Source of the DNA: Pocillopora verrucosa
Lineage: Eukaryota > Cnidaria > Anthozoa > Scleractinia > Pocilloporidae
NCBI RefSeq assembly: GCF_036669915.1
Contig: NC_089322.1
Coordinates: 6,868,692-6,932,691 of the forward strand
Reading direction: 5' to 3'
DNA: 64,000 bases
A program made the position numbers and the translations under genes. Under the pieces are notes generated by a model. The model ran no database searches. It saw only the letters and a program-made list of their open reading frames with translations, and was not told the origin of the DNA. Positions 32,986-45,400 of the stretch are shown here, piece after piece (position 1 is the stretch's first letter; the number at the start of each line of letters is the position of its first letter).

Positions 32986-35900
32986 TCATCCTGTTTTCAT
33001 TTTTGAATGTTTCTTTTTCTTCCGCGATTTTTCGGGTTCAGATTCATGTCCACTTTTATCCTTTTTGCGTTTAATGGAATCCATGTTCTTCACTTCTAAA
33101 CAACTGTCTTTATCCGACTTGGACCGTAGAATAGTTTCCTCAAGCAGAGCAGATTCTGGGCTTCCTGTATCACTGGATTTACGTTTCTTTTTTTTCTTAT
33201 TTGACATCAGTAGTGATTCTTCATTGTTTCCTTGAATTTCGACAACATCTGTTTTACGTTTCCTTGGCGATTTTTCATTTGACGTAAATGGTGAATCTTC
33301 GCTGTTTCCCTGTTTTTTGACAACCTCTCTTTTACGCTTCTTTGGCGATTGTATTAAACACTGTTCTCCAATTGTTGTTCTTTCAGCCTTTGGTTCAAAT
33401 CTTGACTGTGTTAGATCAACTTTATGTCTCTCCTTCTCCTTTATCTTCTTTGGAGAATCGCGCTTCTGATATTTATCACTAACTTCATTTGGTGTTTCTG
33501 CTACGTCAGTTTTCCGTTTATCTTTTTTATGTTTTGGTGATTCAAGAAAACTCTCTTCGGTAATGTGGTTTTGTTCTTTATTCTTCTTTTTCTTAGCAGA
33601 TGAACTTGATACCATGTCGTCTTCAACGAGGCTTGATGTCCGCTTCGCTTTCTCTGTTAAATGAAAAATAAACGTATTTTGTGAACATGAACAATCACTT
33701 TTACTACAGAAACCAAAAGACGTACCTTTCCAATGACACTGAGGTATATCGAACGAGTTTCAAAGGCTTTCATTCCATGTGCTTTCGAAAATAAGATGGA
33801 ATTTCGAAAGGCTTCAAACTACAGTGTATCTCATTGCCGAAGAATCTTTAAAAACTTGATAAAATTCTACCCTTTGAAGACAAATTACTTTGAATATTTG
33901 CCGGAGCATTAATTCGAGGAGCGGTAAGCATTGAAGATCTAGCTGGGGCGACCTTTTAAGAGTTTTAGGAGGCGAAAACCACCATAGACTAACAAAAAGA
34001 AGATTGTAGCTTGGATCAAATAGCAGCAACGTGATGCATGAAAGGAATAAGTTACGGTACCCGAATAGCGATCAAGTCCAAAACTACTCACTCGGTGAAC
34101 TTTGCCTGGAAGACTCTGGGACTTCTTGTTTCGTGGACGGAGGAACTACCACAGACTGAATGACACTCATCTGTCCACTAAATGTACCAGCTAAAGATAG
34201 AAAGGTTTCTTAATATCAGCAAATTGAATGAAAAAAAGTGATATCACTCTAATAGTTCCAAGGGGAGATTGAATATTTCCATGTCTTCCAAACTGGGGGG
34301 ATTTTTTCGAGAGGAGAAGCTTGGAGGGAGCCAAAAATTTATAAGGGGGGGGGAGGGGCAATTGAAAGTCAAACTTAAATTTAGGGCAAACCATAAACAG
34401 GTGGTATTTCAAAGGTCATAAACCTACCATACTTTAAATAGAAACTGTCGTAAAAGGCTATTAAACACATTACTGTCATTCTTAGGTATAATAGAGTCCT
34501 TTTTTTTACTAGAGAAGGGGCAAAGTGAGCCATTATTATTGGGCAGTATGACAGAAATATTTTTTGTTGTCTTGGGAGTCTGATAATTTAACCTGTTCAC
34601 CCCTAAGAGTGCCTGGCTTCAAATTTCTCGTTACAATCTTACCCCTAAATCAAACATTACGGTCACGAGAATTAAGGACATGATCACCAACAAAAGAAGT
34701 GCTTGATTTTTAAACAAATTCTCCTTAACAGCACCTTAAGAAATGCATACAGAACAGTATGGAGAATATGTAAACTGATATTAGAGTGCAAAAGGTTAAA
34801 TAGTATCATTGTTACCTGAACAAAAAGATTTTCGTTTGGAAGATGGCAGCAATACAGTAAAAGAAGACAGCTGAAAAATCACAAAAACAATTAAACAAAC
34901 ATTTGAAATAATAATAAAAAAAAAAACAACAGAAAACCATTGCTCCCAACTTGAAGGAACAAATTTTAAAGTGGCACAGTTATAATTACCTCAGCAGTGC
35001 TACCTGCCCTTGAATGCATTTCATATCTTTTTTTCCCTCTGCCCTGTGGATGCATATACAGACTGTAAACACAAATTTCACATGTAAAAACATAGTACTC
35101 ACTTATTTGTACTTTTAAGACTCGTTTCCAAGTAATTAGCACTTTCACTCCCGAGATCTCATTAGCAGTTCTCCTTACTGTCTGCCATAGAATACTTATG
35201 ATGTCAATTTGGAGCATTTGATATTGGATCAACTTGTAGTTCCCTACATGTAATTGAGCTTTCTTCTTTATTCTTGTCACTTGTATGCTTGATACTGTAT
35301 TGATAATGTAAGGAGAAATTCTTGTTTGGTCACTCATGGGAATTAAAGGATTAACAAGTCTGTGCCTCATCACATGCAGTGGTGAAAGTTGATTTTTGAA
35401 GAAAAATATTGTCCAGTTTTGAATACTTTGCAGTGCATGTTGAGAAAAGCAACTCTACAAAAGTGAAAGTACTGTATCGCCTAAAATACAAATTGCTTGC
35501 TACGCTATTAGAGAGTAAGAATCTTAAGACAAACAACAGACCAATTATTATCCAACAGTTCCCCAAAGAACAATTAACAATTGGTTCATATGTCTGTGCA
35601 TCCATCAAGATATGAAGCACGCAGGAAGTTTGGAGAGCACAAAAGATGCGTAAGAGTTGCTCGAAGTGTAGCCATGGGCAACTCTAGCTTCTAGAGTGCT
35701 CTCCAAACTTCCCAAGTGCTTCATATCTTGATGAATGCACAGCTGACGTATGAACCAATTGTTTTATAACATTTTCAACCTGATGGAAAATTTTTTTTAT
35801 CTCAAGGGATTTGTTTGCTGACATCATGAGCGTACACAATAGGAATATGAAGCAAGCTCGTGCAATTGAATTTGATTAGACAAATTTACTAGCTGTGTTA

Positions 35901-38900
35901 TAATAGCTGCTACACTGAACAACCATGAATATAATTAAGAGCTGCCTCTTTTTCTGACAATCACCACAATAGCATCAGCAGTTGATCATGTACATGTACT
36001 CTGATCATCCAGGTAAGAGATGTCCCAAGAAGCGCTTTTGTCTGTACAAATGACTGACATTTTAATAGTCTCAACTCTGAGGTCAAACCACTTGCTCTTG
36101 AGGGACACAGAGATTATATCATGGAGAGTGTGCACAAACAATTTTCATTCACAAGTTGCCATGCATAAAAAAAAAAAGAATGAGTGAGTGCAGCAAAAGA
36201 AGAGAGGTTTTTTAATGCCACTCGATGAGAGAATAAAAACTGTTCAAGCACTTTCCGATTTACACTGTGAAGTACAAAGCTAGAAATGTGAAAATAATCG
36301 CCCTTCCAATCAGAGACAAATGATAGTACTTCACACTGTAAATCTCAGTACATAAATGGCACACAATAAACAAAATCTAGCATGACCAACTAGTAGTTCT
36401 TATTTATCCAGATAGTTTATTTAGTTACTTTACAATTATTATATTATCTGTTATGACTGCTGTAACCTTTCCTCTCCGCCTGCCTCGTCTAGCTTTTGCT
36501 ATTTGCGGGTGGAGATGGCAAAATGATTTGCATGAAATAAAGTATAGTGTGTGTTTGGTGTGTTTGGAATACTAAAATAACAGACTGAGTTATTTTTAAT
36601 TTTCTGAATATCAAGTAGAACAAGCAGACCTTGTAAATACCTGTGTGACATCAAGAGATAAATGTTGTGATCCATTTAAAATAACAGTCTGGCCTGTTAG
36701 ACTTTCCAAGTTAAACTAAAAATAGAAATTAAAAGTAAGTCAGGACACTAAAGTGCTTCTCATTGCCTGGTTGATGATTTGTTCTCTATCTGATTTGCCA
36801 ATTTGCTTATTTAATTAGAACATGAACATGAGAGCAATCTTAGCAGTAATGAACACTTCTGAAGCAGCAGTAAAAATAAGGTCTGGAAAAGAATTCAGGG
36901 CTATGCAAGAGTTGAACCCATGACCTCTGTGAAACTGGTGCAATGCCTTACCAACTGAGCTAATATACCAACTGGGAGCTGGTCATTTTGTTAGTTTGAA
37001 ATAATGAATTAGGTTGGGTCATTAAGTTACCTGTGATGACGAAGAAAATATGAATTTCATATATGAGAACTGCAGGTTAAGATTTGAAGATTAAATAGTG
37101 TTCATTATTGCAAAGATCTCTCTCCTCTCCATTTATTAATCCACAGTTCACATGTATGATATTATATATTCACAGTCATTATTACAACAGTCTTAGATCA
37201 AATAATCTGGAGTTTCTTAAGTTTTGCTTGATTTCACTTTGTGACTGGTCCAGATAACTTGTCCTACTTCCTCAACCAATCAAATTATACTCTTAAACCA
37301 AGTGCAACTTGTATTGGTTAAGTGTGTTTTCCTATACTAAAGGCAATTGGCCTGTTTTCACCCTCAGTTCTCATAGGTTCCTTGTGATATATTTCTTTGT
37401 TTTTATTTGCTATTGGCTCTTGGTTATTGGCTTTTTATGACACTCAATTGGAGCATATTTTGGGATAGAAAACTAAGTTGGATACTTTAATTAAGGGGAT
37501 AAGTTTCTGAGAAACTGTAGTGTTGCGTCAGTGGGAGAGTTTAACAAGGTAATTTGGTATCATCAACTAAATTGGCCACTGTTAAGAGTTTCAAAGCTGA
37601 CGTTACAAGTGTTAGCACTTCATCAGAGCAAATGGAATTGGACACTTACATCATAGGGTACTTTCATTAGCCAAAGGGAAGAGTTATCACGATCAGTTAC
37701 AACATCTTCCAGCAATGGACAGTTGTTGGTGTCATCTAGATTCACAGCTTCAAAGCCAACAGGACACCGAGATCTACAGGTGGGAAATGATGGGGATTAT
37801 TAAAACTTTTTCCGAAATATAGAGAAAATAAGCTGAAATAATAAAATCAATATTTCTGCACTAAAATAGATTGGGCCAGTAAGCCACAGCTCACCAACTA
37901 CAAGCCAAGCTTGGTTCTGTTGAATAACATCACCAAACTTGAATATGATTGGACAACTCAGTACAAAAATTCAACCAATTTGTGCCAATGGCTCAGGGGT
38001 AGGAGGGGACAGGAGGAAGGAGGAGGATGACAAGGAAGATAAGAGAGGGAAGAAAGGGGTGGTGGTAAGATGTTGGAAGGAGGGAGAAGGGGGAAGGACT
38101 GAGAAGGAAGGAAAGGAGGGGGAAGGAGGGGGAAGGAGGGGAAAGGAGGGGAAAGGAGGGGAAGGAGGGGGAAGGACAGAAAATGAGGGCAAGGGGCAGG
38201 GAGGGGAAGGAATGGGAACAAGGGGAAGGAGGGGGATGACAAGAAAGAAAGAGGGAAGGAAGAAGGGGGGTAGGGAGGAGTTGGAAGGAGGGGGAAGGAG
38301 GGGAAAGAGGAGAAAGAACAGAGTTGGGGGAAGGGAGCAGGGAAGGGAAGGTAAGGAGAGGAAATGAGGGGAAGGAGGAGGAGGGAGGGGGAAGGACATG
38401 GAAGGAAGGGGATGGAGGGGAAAGGATGGAAAATGAGGGGGAAGGACAGGGAATTATGAAGAAGGACAGGGAATTACAAAGGACAGGGAAAGACAGGAAA
38501 GGAGGGGAAAGGGGGCAGGGAGGAGAAGGAGAGGGAACAGGGGGAAGGAGAGAGAGGGAAGGAGAAGGATAGAGAAGGAGGGGGAAAGAGAAAAAGGTGG
38601 AGGGGGAGGAAGTGGAAGTAGGGGGGGGGGAAGGGGCAGTAAGTAAGTTAATAAAAAATCCCAGGCAAGGCCAGTGAGGCCTACCTTGTTTGTATGCATG
38701 CTTCAAGGAGTAAAAAATAAAGCAGTAGGTAACATTAAAATGTACAGAAAAGATCCTCCATTCTATAAACTATACCAGTCATGATACAGCCATAAATTTC
38801 CTCTATAGCAATCACAATCATCATATTCGTTATTTAAGTAGTAAACATTATCAACGAATTGATCCAAAATGATGCAGAGGTAATGAACAAACAAACTGAC

Positions 38901-39102
38901 TGCCGGATTACATGCATATCGCACTCAATTTACGCCAGAATTCTGGGATAAGCGGGTTTACCCCCGATCTCAATGATTGTTGTACTTCCATGAACTCGGT
39001 AAACTCTATACATCTACAGCTGAACAAAAACATCGTATCCAACAGCTAACTATCATTATGAAATTATTAGGCTTGCCTCAAGTCTTTCTTAGATGACGGC
39101 AT
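32986..39102 (-). CDS. POLR1G: RNA polymerase I subunit RPA34
   Basis: Seven coding exons on the minus strand: 39077-39102, 37650-37773, 36641-36715, 34990-35043, 34816-34870, 34092-34190 and 32986-33653. Together they are 1101 nt, or 366 aa, and phases agree at every junction. The product is the RPA34/POLR1G (CD3EAP) subunit, which with its partner RPA49 forms a TFIIF-like module of nucleolar RNA polymerase I for rRNA transcription. The N-terminal half matches the family: FEAVNLDD..., LWLMKVPYD (compare LWLIQAPADF in the human protein), LTGQTVILNGSQ, GKKRYEM, and SFTVLLPSS before a GTFSGQMSVIQSV block. The last exon is a long, very Lys-rich tail (many KKKRK runs), also typical. Exon 1 encodes only MPSSKKDL plus part of a codon and uses a GC donor (GAG|GCAAGC). 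That start is the least certain part. It shares its upstream region with THNSL1. Confidence 0.85.
34588..34799. repeat. Short MITE with TTAACC termini in POLR1G intron
   Basis: Imperfect terminal inverted repeats: 'ttaacctgttcacccctaa' on the left and 'ttagagtgcaaaaggttaa' on the right. Length is 212 bp and there is no coding capacity. The pattern is familiar from coral genomes. It lies in the intron between exons 5 and 6. Confidence 0.65.
35143..35354. repeat. Foldback repeat in POLR1G intron 3
   Basis: Starts 'ttcactcccgagatctcatt' and ends near 'catgggaattaaaggattaa'. The same element occurs in opposite orientation at 63458-63661, sharing 'actgtctgcca' and 'aaggagaaattc'-type strings. Confidence 0.65.
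35577..35766. repeat. Long inverted repeat (foldback hairpin)
   Basis: The left arm from 'caattggttcatatgtctgt' through 'catcaagatatgaagcacgc' and 'ggaagtttggagagcac' is mirrored by the right arm 'gtgctctccaaacttccca', 'gtgcttcatatcttgatga' and 'gtatgaaccaattgt'. Arms of about 80 bp surround a short centre. It lies in POLR1G intron 3. Confidence 0.75.
36250..36346. repeat. Small inverted repeat in POLR1G intron
   Basis: 'gatttacactgtgaagtac' near 36256 pairs, with one mismatch, to 'gtacttcacactgtaaatc' near 36327. It lies in the intron between exons 3 and 4. Confidence 0.6.
36845..36985 (-). repeat. tRNA-derived SINE, copy 2
   Basis: The reverse complement shows the same order as copy 1 at 20158: 'gaccagctcccagttgg', A box 'ttagctcagttgg', 'cacagaggtcatggg' and B box 'gggttcaactc'. 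It is more diverged from a tRNA than copy 1. It sits in POLR1G intron 2. Confidence 0.75.
37497..37640. repeat. Palindromic MITE-like repeat, copy D half
   Basis: Left half only: 'gaaactgtagtgttgcgtca', then 'atcaactaaattggccactg' and 'agctgacgttacaagtgtta'. It ends within ten bases of POLR1G exon 2 (37650), so the repeat abuts that exon's donor site. Confidence 0.7.
37994..38635 (+). repeat. Purine-rich minisatellite (GGAAGGAGGGG-like)
   Basis: About 640 bp of almost pure purine on the plus strand, built from variants of GGAAGGAGGGG and AGGGGAAGG. Such tracts can form triplex or G-quadruplex DNA. It lies in POLR1G intron 1, where the transcript is C/U-rich. Open frames across it on both strands (Pro/Ser-rich or Gly/Glu/Lys-rich) come from composition and are not genes. 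Confidence 0.9.
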
Positions 39103-39470
39103 TCTACTTTTCTTGATCCCGATGAGACAAAGATTTCGCGAACATCAGCTTTAGCACCCAGGATAAGAGCATCATAAACGATTTTCAAAGTTTCAGCAGA
39201 CTTTGTCTTTAACCCGATCGAAGGTTCGAAGCCATGTGCAAATCATTGCGACCGCTAACAACCAGCGGCACGAAACCAAGCTGTTATGTTTGTAATTTGC
39301 ATGAAATATACCCCTGAATTCCAGACTACTCTCGACTGATTATATAACCTCTCCACGTGGCCACACGATGTGAGCTGTTACGTTCGCGTGACTCTTGAGT
39401 GACTTGATTTTCACTTTTTCGATGCGTTATAGCAAGATTTAACTCTAAGATTTTATTCCCCATCAGCAAA
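39103..39470. promoter_or_regulatory. Bidirectional promoter region POLR1G/THNSL1
   Basis: The two start codons are 368 bp apart, head to head. A CACGTG box lies at 39354-39359 and a TATA-like 'tatataacc' at about 39341-39349. Transcription start sites cannot be placed from sequence alone. Confidence 0.6.
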
Positions 39471-42400
39471 ATGTTCCACAGAATGAAGTGCCGAGCGAAC
39501 GATTTTTGTCTTCGACGAATGGGTTTACATAGACTACTTGAACGCGCTCTTTCTTCAAATGGTTGTTTTACAAGCAGGAATCGAGAAAATCACTCAATGT
39601 GCTGCTTCGAAAAGAATAGATGGAAATATCTTGTAAATTTACAGAAAAGATCCCTGCAAGACGGAAGGACAAAGGTAAAAAAAATCGCTCAATACTTTGT
39701 CCATGACTCTCTCTTTGTTTATGTTTTTTTTTCCTGTTTAACGGAGGGGGGAGGCAGGGGGCAGGGGGAGTAGGGCTGGGAGGCTGGTGTTTTCTTAATT
39801 AGTGAGGCTGGAGGGGATGGATGGATGAAGTAGTATTCTACTGTATCTTAACTAAGGTTTTTTCATCCAGAAAAGCTAAACGTCTGGATATAAGATAAAG
39901 TAGAATAGTAATTAGTTTGGATGTTTTGGTTGTTGTTGTATCGGATCATATGTACTGTAGGTTGCCTCGGTCGACATGTGGGCCGATACATCGGCCGATA
40001 TATCGGTCGACTGTCAAGGTACTTGTCGACCGACTGTCGGTCGACAGTCAACCGACTATCGGTTGATAGTCGACCGATATTTGACCGATACTTAACCGAT
40101 ACTTGACCGATGCTTGACCGATACTTGACCGATACTTGGCCGATACTTGACCGATACTTGGCCGATACTTGGCCGAAACTTGGCCGATACTTGGCCGATA
40201 CTTGACCGATACTTCACTGGCAGTTAATCGCTACATATCGGCCGATGCATCGGCCGTCAGTCGGTCGATATATCGGTCGACTATCGGTCGACTATCAGTC
40301 GACTATCGACCGACTATCGACCGACTAACGGTCGATAGTCGACTGTCGGCCGATATGTCGACCGAGGCCACCTAGAGTACACATGATCCGTTGTATCAAG
40401 GATGTTGCTTTAGCAGTAAAAAACTATTGTACTGGGCTTATCAGACTTCACCAGAACTCTTCTATTGGATAATCAACATATAGATTCCATGTTGTGGTAC
40501 ACCAGTTCAATAGCAGATCCCATATGATGTCAAAATGTGGTAAGAACAAAAAAGTGGCATACAAAAGAGTGTGTCACTGAGTGTTACCACTTTTTGACAT
40601 CTGTTGTGATCTGTTCTTGAACAAATGCACTGCAACATGATGATATCATCTGTGCATCAGTCCTCCAATAGATCTTGAGTACCAAACAAATTGTTTGTAT
40701 AATCCAGCTTACCCAATACAAATTAACACTGCATACAACTCAGCACCAGCATCTTGGCACTTAGCAAAAGTGAAGCCTGTCCTTTCTCAGTGTCATGCCT
40801 CACATAGTAATTTCCTGTCATCTTATACTTTCCTCCTAACTGCCCTCAGGATATGTTAGACTGACTTGATGCTTCTAATAAACAACCATTTTCAATTTTC
40901 ACTGTTACTTCACAAGGGTGACAATATTATTCTTATGGGAAGTCCTGGTGCAGGAAAAACTTCTGTTGGAAGAATCCTTGGGAGACATTTGCAGAGGGAA
41001 GTTCTTGATATTGATGATGATGTCTTGGAGAAGGTGTGGGGAATGACAGTTGCAGAAAAGGTAAATTATATCTTGCAGCTGTGAAGAATATCCACCACAG
41101 AAATAAATTAAATAACATTTGAACTTGGAGCACTGTAGGGCCATGTTTTGTTGTTGGTATTCACAAGTATAAAAGCATAAAACAAATTGTCATTTTCTCG
41201 AAAAGTATGCTTGTTCTTGGGTGTAAATTGAATTTTAAACTTTTTTGACATCTAGTTGTCTCAAGTGGGCTCTGATGGTTTTGTTGAAGCAGAGGGGCAA
41301 GCATTGTTGCAGTTCTTTCCCAACAATGCTGTTGTGTCTTTGAGTGGGTCCAATCCAATGCATGCAACAGCCATGGATCACACCAGATCACTTGGGACTG
41401 TTGTGTACTTAGATGTGGCAGATGAAGAGATATTGAATCGTCTGGCTGCTATGAAAGTAAACAGGATTGTTGGACAGAATGAAGGTAACAGATGAATTCA
41501 ATTCGGGGGTAGTGTGTAATTTAGTGTTAAATTCTTGGAGTGAAAGTTATAATGGATGTGTGGTAGACAGTGTAGAGAATTGATGCTTTGATCACAGGGT
41601 GGGTGGGTTGACTGAAATGTTTATCAGGTCAATAGTGGCAAGTTCTTTTAAATAACTGTTATATAAAGATTTTAGAAAAGAAATCAGATGTAAATTTTTG
41701 GGACTGGTCATTATTTGCTGCCAGAGGAGAGGGGAAGGGCAGGGGGGGAGGGGGGGAAGGGAGGTTTGGAGGATTTTGATTTTGTCACAACAAAATTTAC
41801 CTGATGCCCCAGAAGAAAGGGCTCTGTCATATTATTACACACCCTCCCTCCCCCCTTCCTCTTTCATGGTCCTTCCATTATACTCTGTTAGCGACAACTG
41901 ATTCCCCTTCATTCCCCCTGAAAGCTATGTGATCCCAACTACCCTCCCCTCCCTGTAGGCAATAAATAACAACTGTTCTCAAATATTTGTGTTTTATGAT
42001 GTCCAATCTTTGTCTTTTTAGGTATTAGTATGAATGAAATTCTTCAGTATCGTAAACAGTTTTACGAATCTAGCTATGACGTTCGTGTCATCTGTGCCAA
42101 TGGAGACTCCATCGAAGAAATTGCCAGCAAAGTTCGGACAAGTTTGGCAGAGTTAAGCATCGATCAGGGATTTACAAGCACAAGACAGGAACACTCTGAC
42201 ACTGGTGACAGTCCAGGATTTTTACGAGTGGTGTTAGAAGGACTGGCGCCCGACGGAGGACTATACGTACCCAAGAAAAAGATACCACACTTTACTGAAG
42301 GTGAGATCATTCAGTAATTTTTAATTGAAAGTTAGGCAGCATTCCTTAAGTTTGTTTTACATCGCCGTTTGATTTGTCAACAAAACTCGCGCTATCCTTA

Positions 42401-45400
42401 CAACTAATCAGATTCAAAACTGAAAAGTCAGTCCCAACTTGGTCACCCACGTTTTCCCGCGCTTCAAGGAATTCGATCGTTTGATCGACAGTCAATCGAA
42501 AAATGCTTAATACTTATAATAATACTAAGAGAGAAAGTGAACACTATCCCATTATTATGTCGACGATCAATCGTATCAAGACGAAAAGTCAATTATTTCT
42601 CGATTTCTTTCCGCTTTATAGGTCAATGGGAAAGGCTTGTAGACTGTAGCTACCAAGACAGAGCTTTGCGAATTCTAGAAACATGGATTTCACCAAGCGA
42701 ACTTCATCCGTCAAGTTTGCGCCAAATGGTTTACAAGGCTTACTCCAGTAATTTCCAACACGAAGGAGTTGCCCCAGTTGTCAAACTTAACGAGCAGTTC
42801 TATCTACAAGAACTATTCCATGGACCTACCGCCTCTTTTAAGGACATGGCTTTGCAGTTGACACCGCAGTTTTTTAGCGAAGCTATCTCTCGAACGTGTT
42901 CCTCTGATGAGGATCTTAAACGTCTCATTCTCGTTGCCACATCAGGAGACACGGGTAGCGCGGTGCTGGAGGGTTTTAAAGAGAACTTTGATACTGATGT
43001 CCTCATTCTCTACCCAGAGGAAGGTGTCAGTTCGATCCAAAAGGCGCTGATGGTTTCGTCTGATGGTCAAAATATGCGCGTGATCGGAGTGAAAAGCGAC
43101 TTCGACTTCTGCCAAACTGCAATTAAGACAATCTTTAACAATATGTCGTTTAGCAAGAAACTAGCAGAGTCGTATGGTGTACAACTGAGTGCGGCGAACT
43201 CTATAAACTGGGGAAGATTATTACCACAAGTTGTTTATCATGCCTCGGCATATTTGGATCTTGTTCAATCTGGAGTTATCTCCATGGGCGAGGAGGCAGA
43301 TTTGTGTGTACCAACAGGAAACTTTGGCAATATTCTGGCTGCCTACTATGCAAAGGTTAGTAAATAAGAAGCACACTTCAGAAACCACACAACAATTATC
43401 TTTGCCATTGAATAGGAAAATGAAAATGATGATTTGAACTGTTTTGTGAGATTAGAAAGAGGAAAGTCTCCTAGAATTCAAGGCATAAATGTTTCTCTTT
43501 ATTGTGTGCAGGAAATGGGAATACCTCTCAATAATCTGATCTGCGCTTCCAACGAAAATAACATTCTTACAGACTTCTTTCACTCTGGTTCTTACGACAT
43601 GAGTAAACGAAGGATTCAACAGACCCTTTCTCCATCTATCGACATTCTCAAGTCGTCCAACTTGGAAAGATTACTTTATCATGTTACTGGACGAGAAGTG
43701 TCTGGGTTGATGAAGTCGTTGGATGAAAATAAGCATTTTCAGGTATGTGACTAGAGTAAATTCATCATAACGATCATTTTTTTTTAGTATTTCCGAGGAG
43801 AGTCATCATGGACATTTCCAATCAAAGGATTGGGAGGGGTTTATGCAATGTAGAAACCAATCCCCCTCCTAGCCCTAGTCCGCGCGGCTATCCATATAAG
43901 TTTGACTTTCGCGTGGATCATGTCTGTTTTATACAACATCTGTAGCAGCTTGCATAAGGTCACAACCTGATGCCGTGTCTCGGACAAAAACCAATAAATA
44001 GAGAATAATACATGGGCGCGCGTAGATATGGAATTTCTCTTCTAGTTTTTTTAACACGATAGCTCACGAGTGAGTGCAGCGATCGAGCTTTTAAAAAATC
44101 GACTGAAATTGTCAAAACGTGATATTAAGAATGTTAAGTTTGAGAAAGGAAGCTCTTAAATTTACAACAAAATCTCTGATTATTATTATTGGTATTGATT
44201 GTTTATATGATATGTATATATATATTTAATAAATAGATACTTATTTATATTATAATAAGTAATTTGATTTTACATTAATTTATACTTATAGTGGGTCCAC
44301 ATCAGCTTGTATGTTGCGTATTCCTGACCTGCTTTGCTAAATAAAGTTATGTATATATGTATGTATGTGAGTGTAGCGAACGAGTGAGATGTCGAGTTGA
44401 CACGAGAAGAGAAACTCTTCATCTAAAAGAAAGCATGTATTCTTTTGTTTATTATCTAAACACAATAATAGCCCTTAGCTGACGAGAAAAATCGGTAAAA
44501 GGATCGACAGTCTCCGAATAAAAACAGTGGAGAGCGTTAGCATTAAGACTCAAGATGAAAAAAGGCGTTGAATCGCTATAAAAACAACAACGTATGGGAG
44601 TAATTTTCAATAAACAAAATTTCCATTTATTTATTTTTTTCCTTACCGACAAAAGAATTCCTTAAGGTACACGACAAAAATCGACTTGTGGCAAATCTTC
44701 CGTTTGTCGATTTTCTTTCTCAGCCGCGAGAAATGCCATCACCAAAGCCACTAATTACATAACTTTCGGTTTTTCTTTCATATTTCGGTCTTCTTTCCCT
44801 TCAAGGGAAGTGTGAATGTCAATGTCTGTAAGCGATACGGATTTTTCAGTGTTTTAGCAGCCATAATCGGAGAAAATTTCGACATACAACGATGGATAAG
44901 AATGGTGAAGGTTTTGCCGTTCATTCATTAACTAGACCAAGTGGCACGAAAGGCGAGTGACGTGTCAGCAGCTGATTGGCGATATCAAACACACATGAAA
45001 AAATATCGTATTTTAAAACGTGTGTTGTCACGGCCTTTCTCAGGGCTGGAAATCCTTGTATAAAGCCTTTCCATTTCTCTCAGTTTGTTAATATTTTGTA
45101 CTAGATAGTTATGTAATCGATACACTTTACTTGCAGGCTTTTCAGCACGTGTCACATTGGTCTTTAAAAGCGTTTTCCCCCATGTGCATGTGCTAAAAAG
45201 CGTCTTCAATGTCGATTCGTAACCGTCTTTATGAGTTGTGTAACCATCGCTGGCACGTGCATCTACACATGCTCGTTTTGCTTTATAAAAGCTTGTTTTT
45301 CTATTACACGTACACTTGAGTCTTTGCCATCGCTAGATCAGAAACAGCAGCTACTTTAAGATGTCCAAATTTCTGCCAAAATTGTTCAAATCAAGCGATC

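Noticed and set aside
37939-38706. Long open frames on both strands (Gly/Glu/Lys-rich plus strand, Pro/Ser-rich minus strand)
   Set aside because: They come from the stop-free composition of the purine minisatellite and lie in a POLR1G intron.
40169-40375. Open frame with Asp/Arg/Thr repeats
   Set aside because: Caused by the 11-bp satellite and palindromes of the TIR element at 39943-40389.
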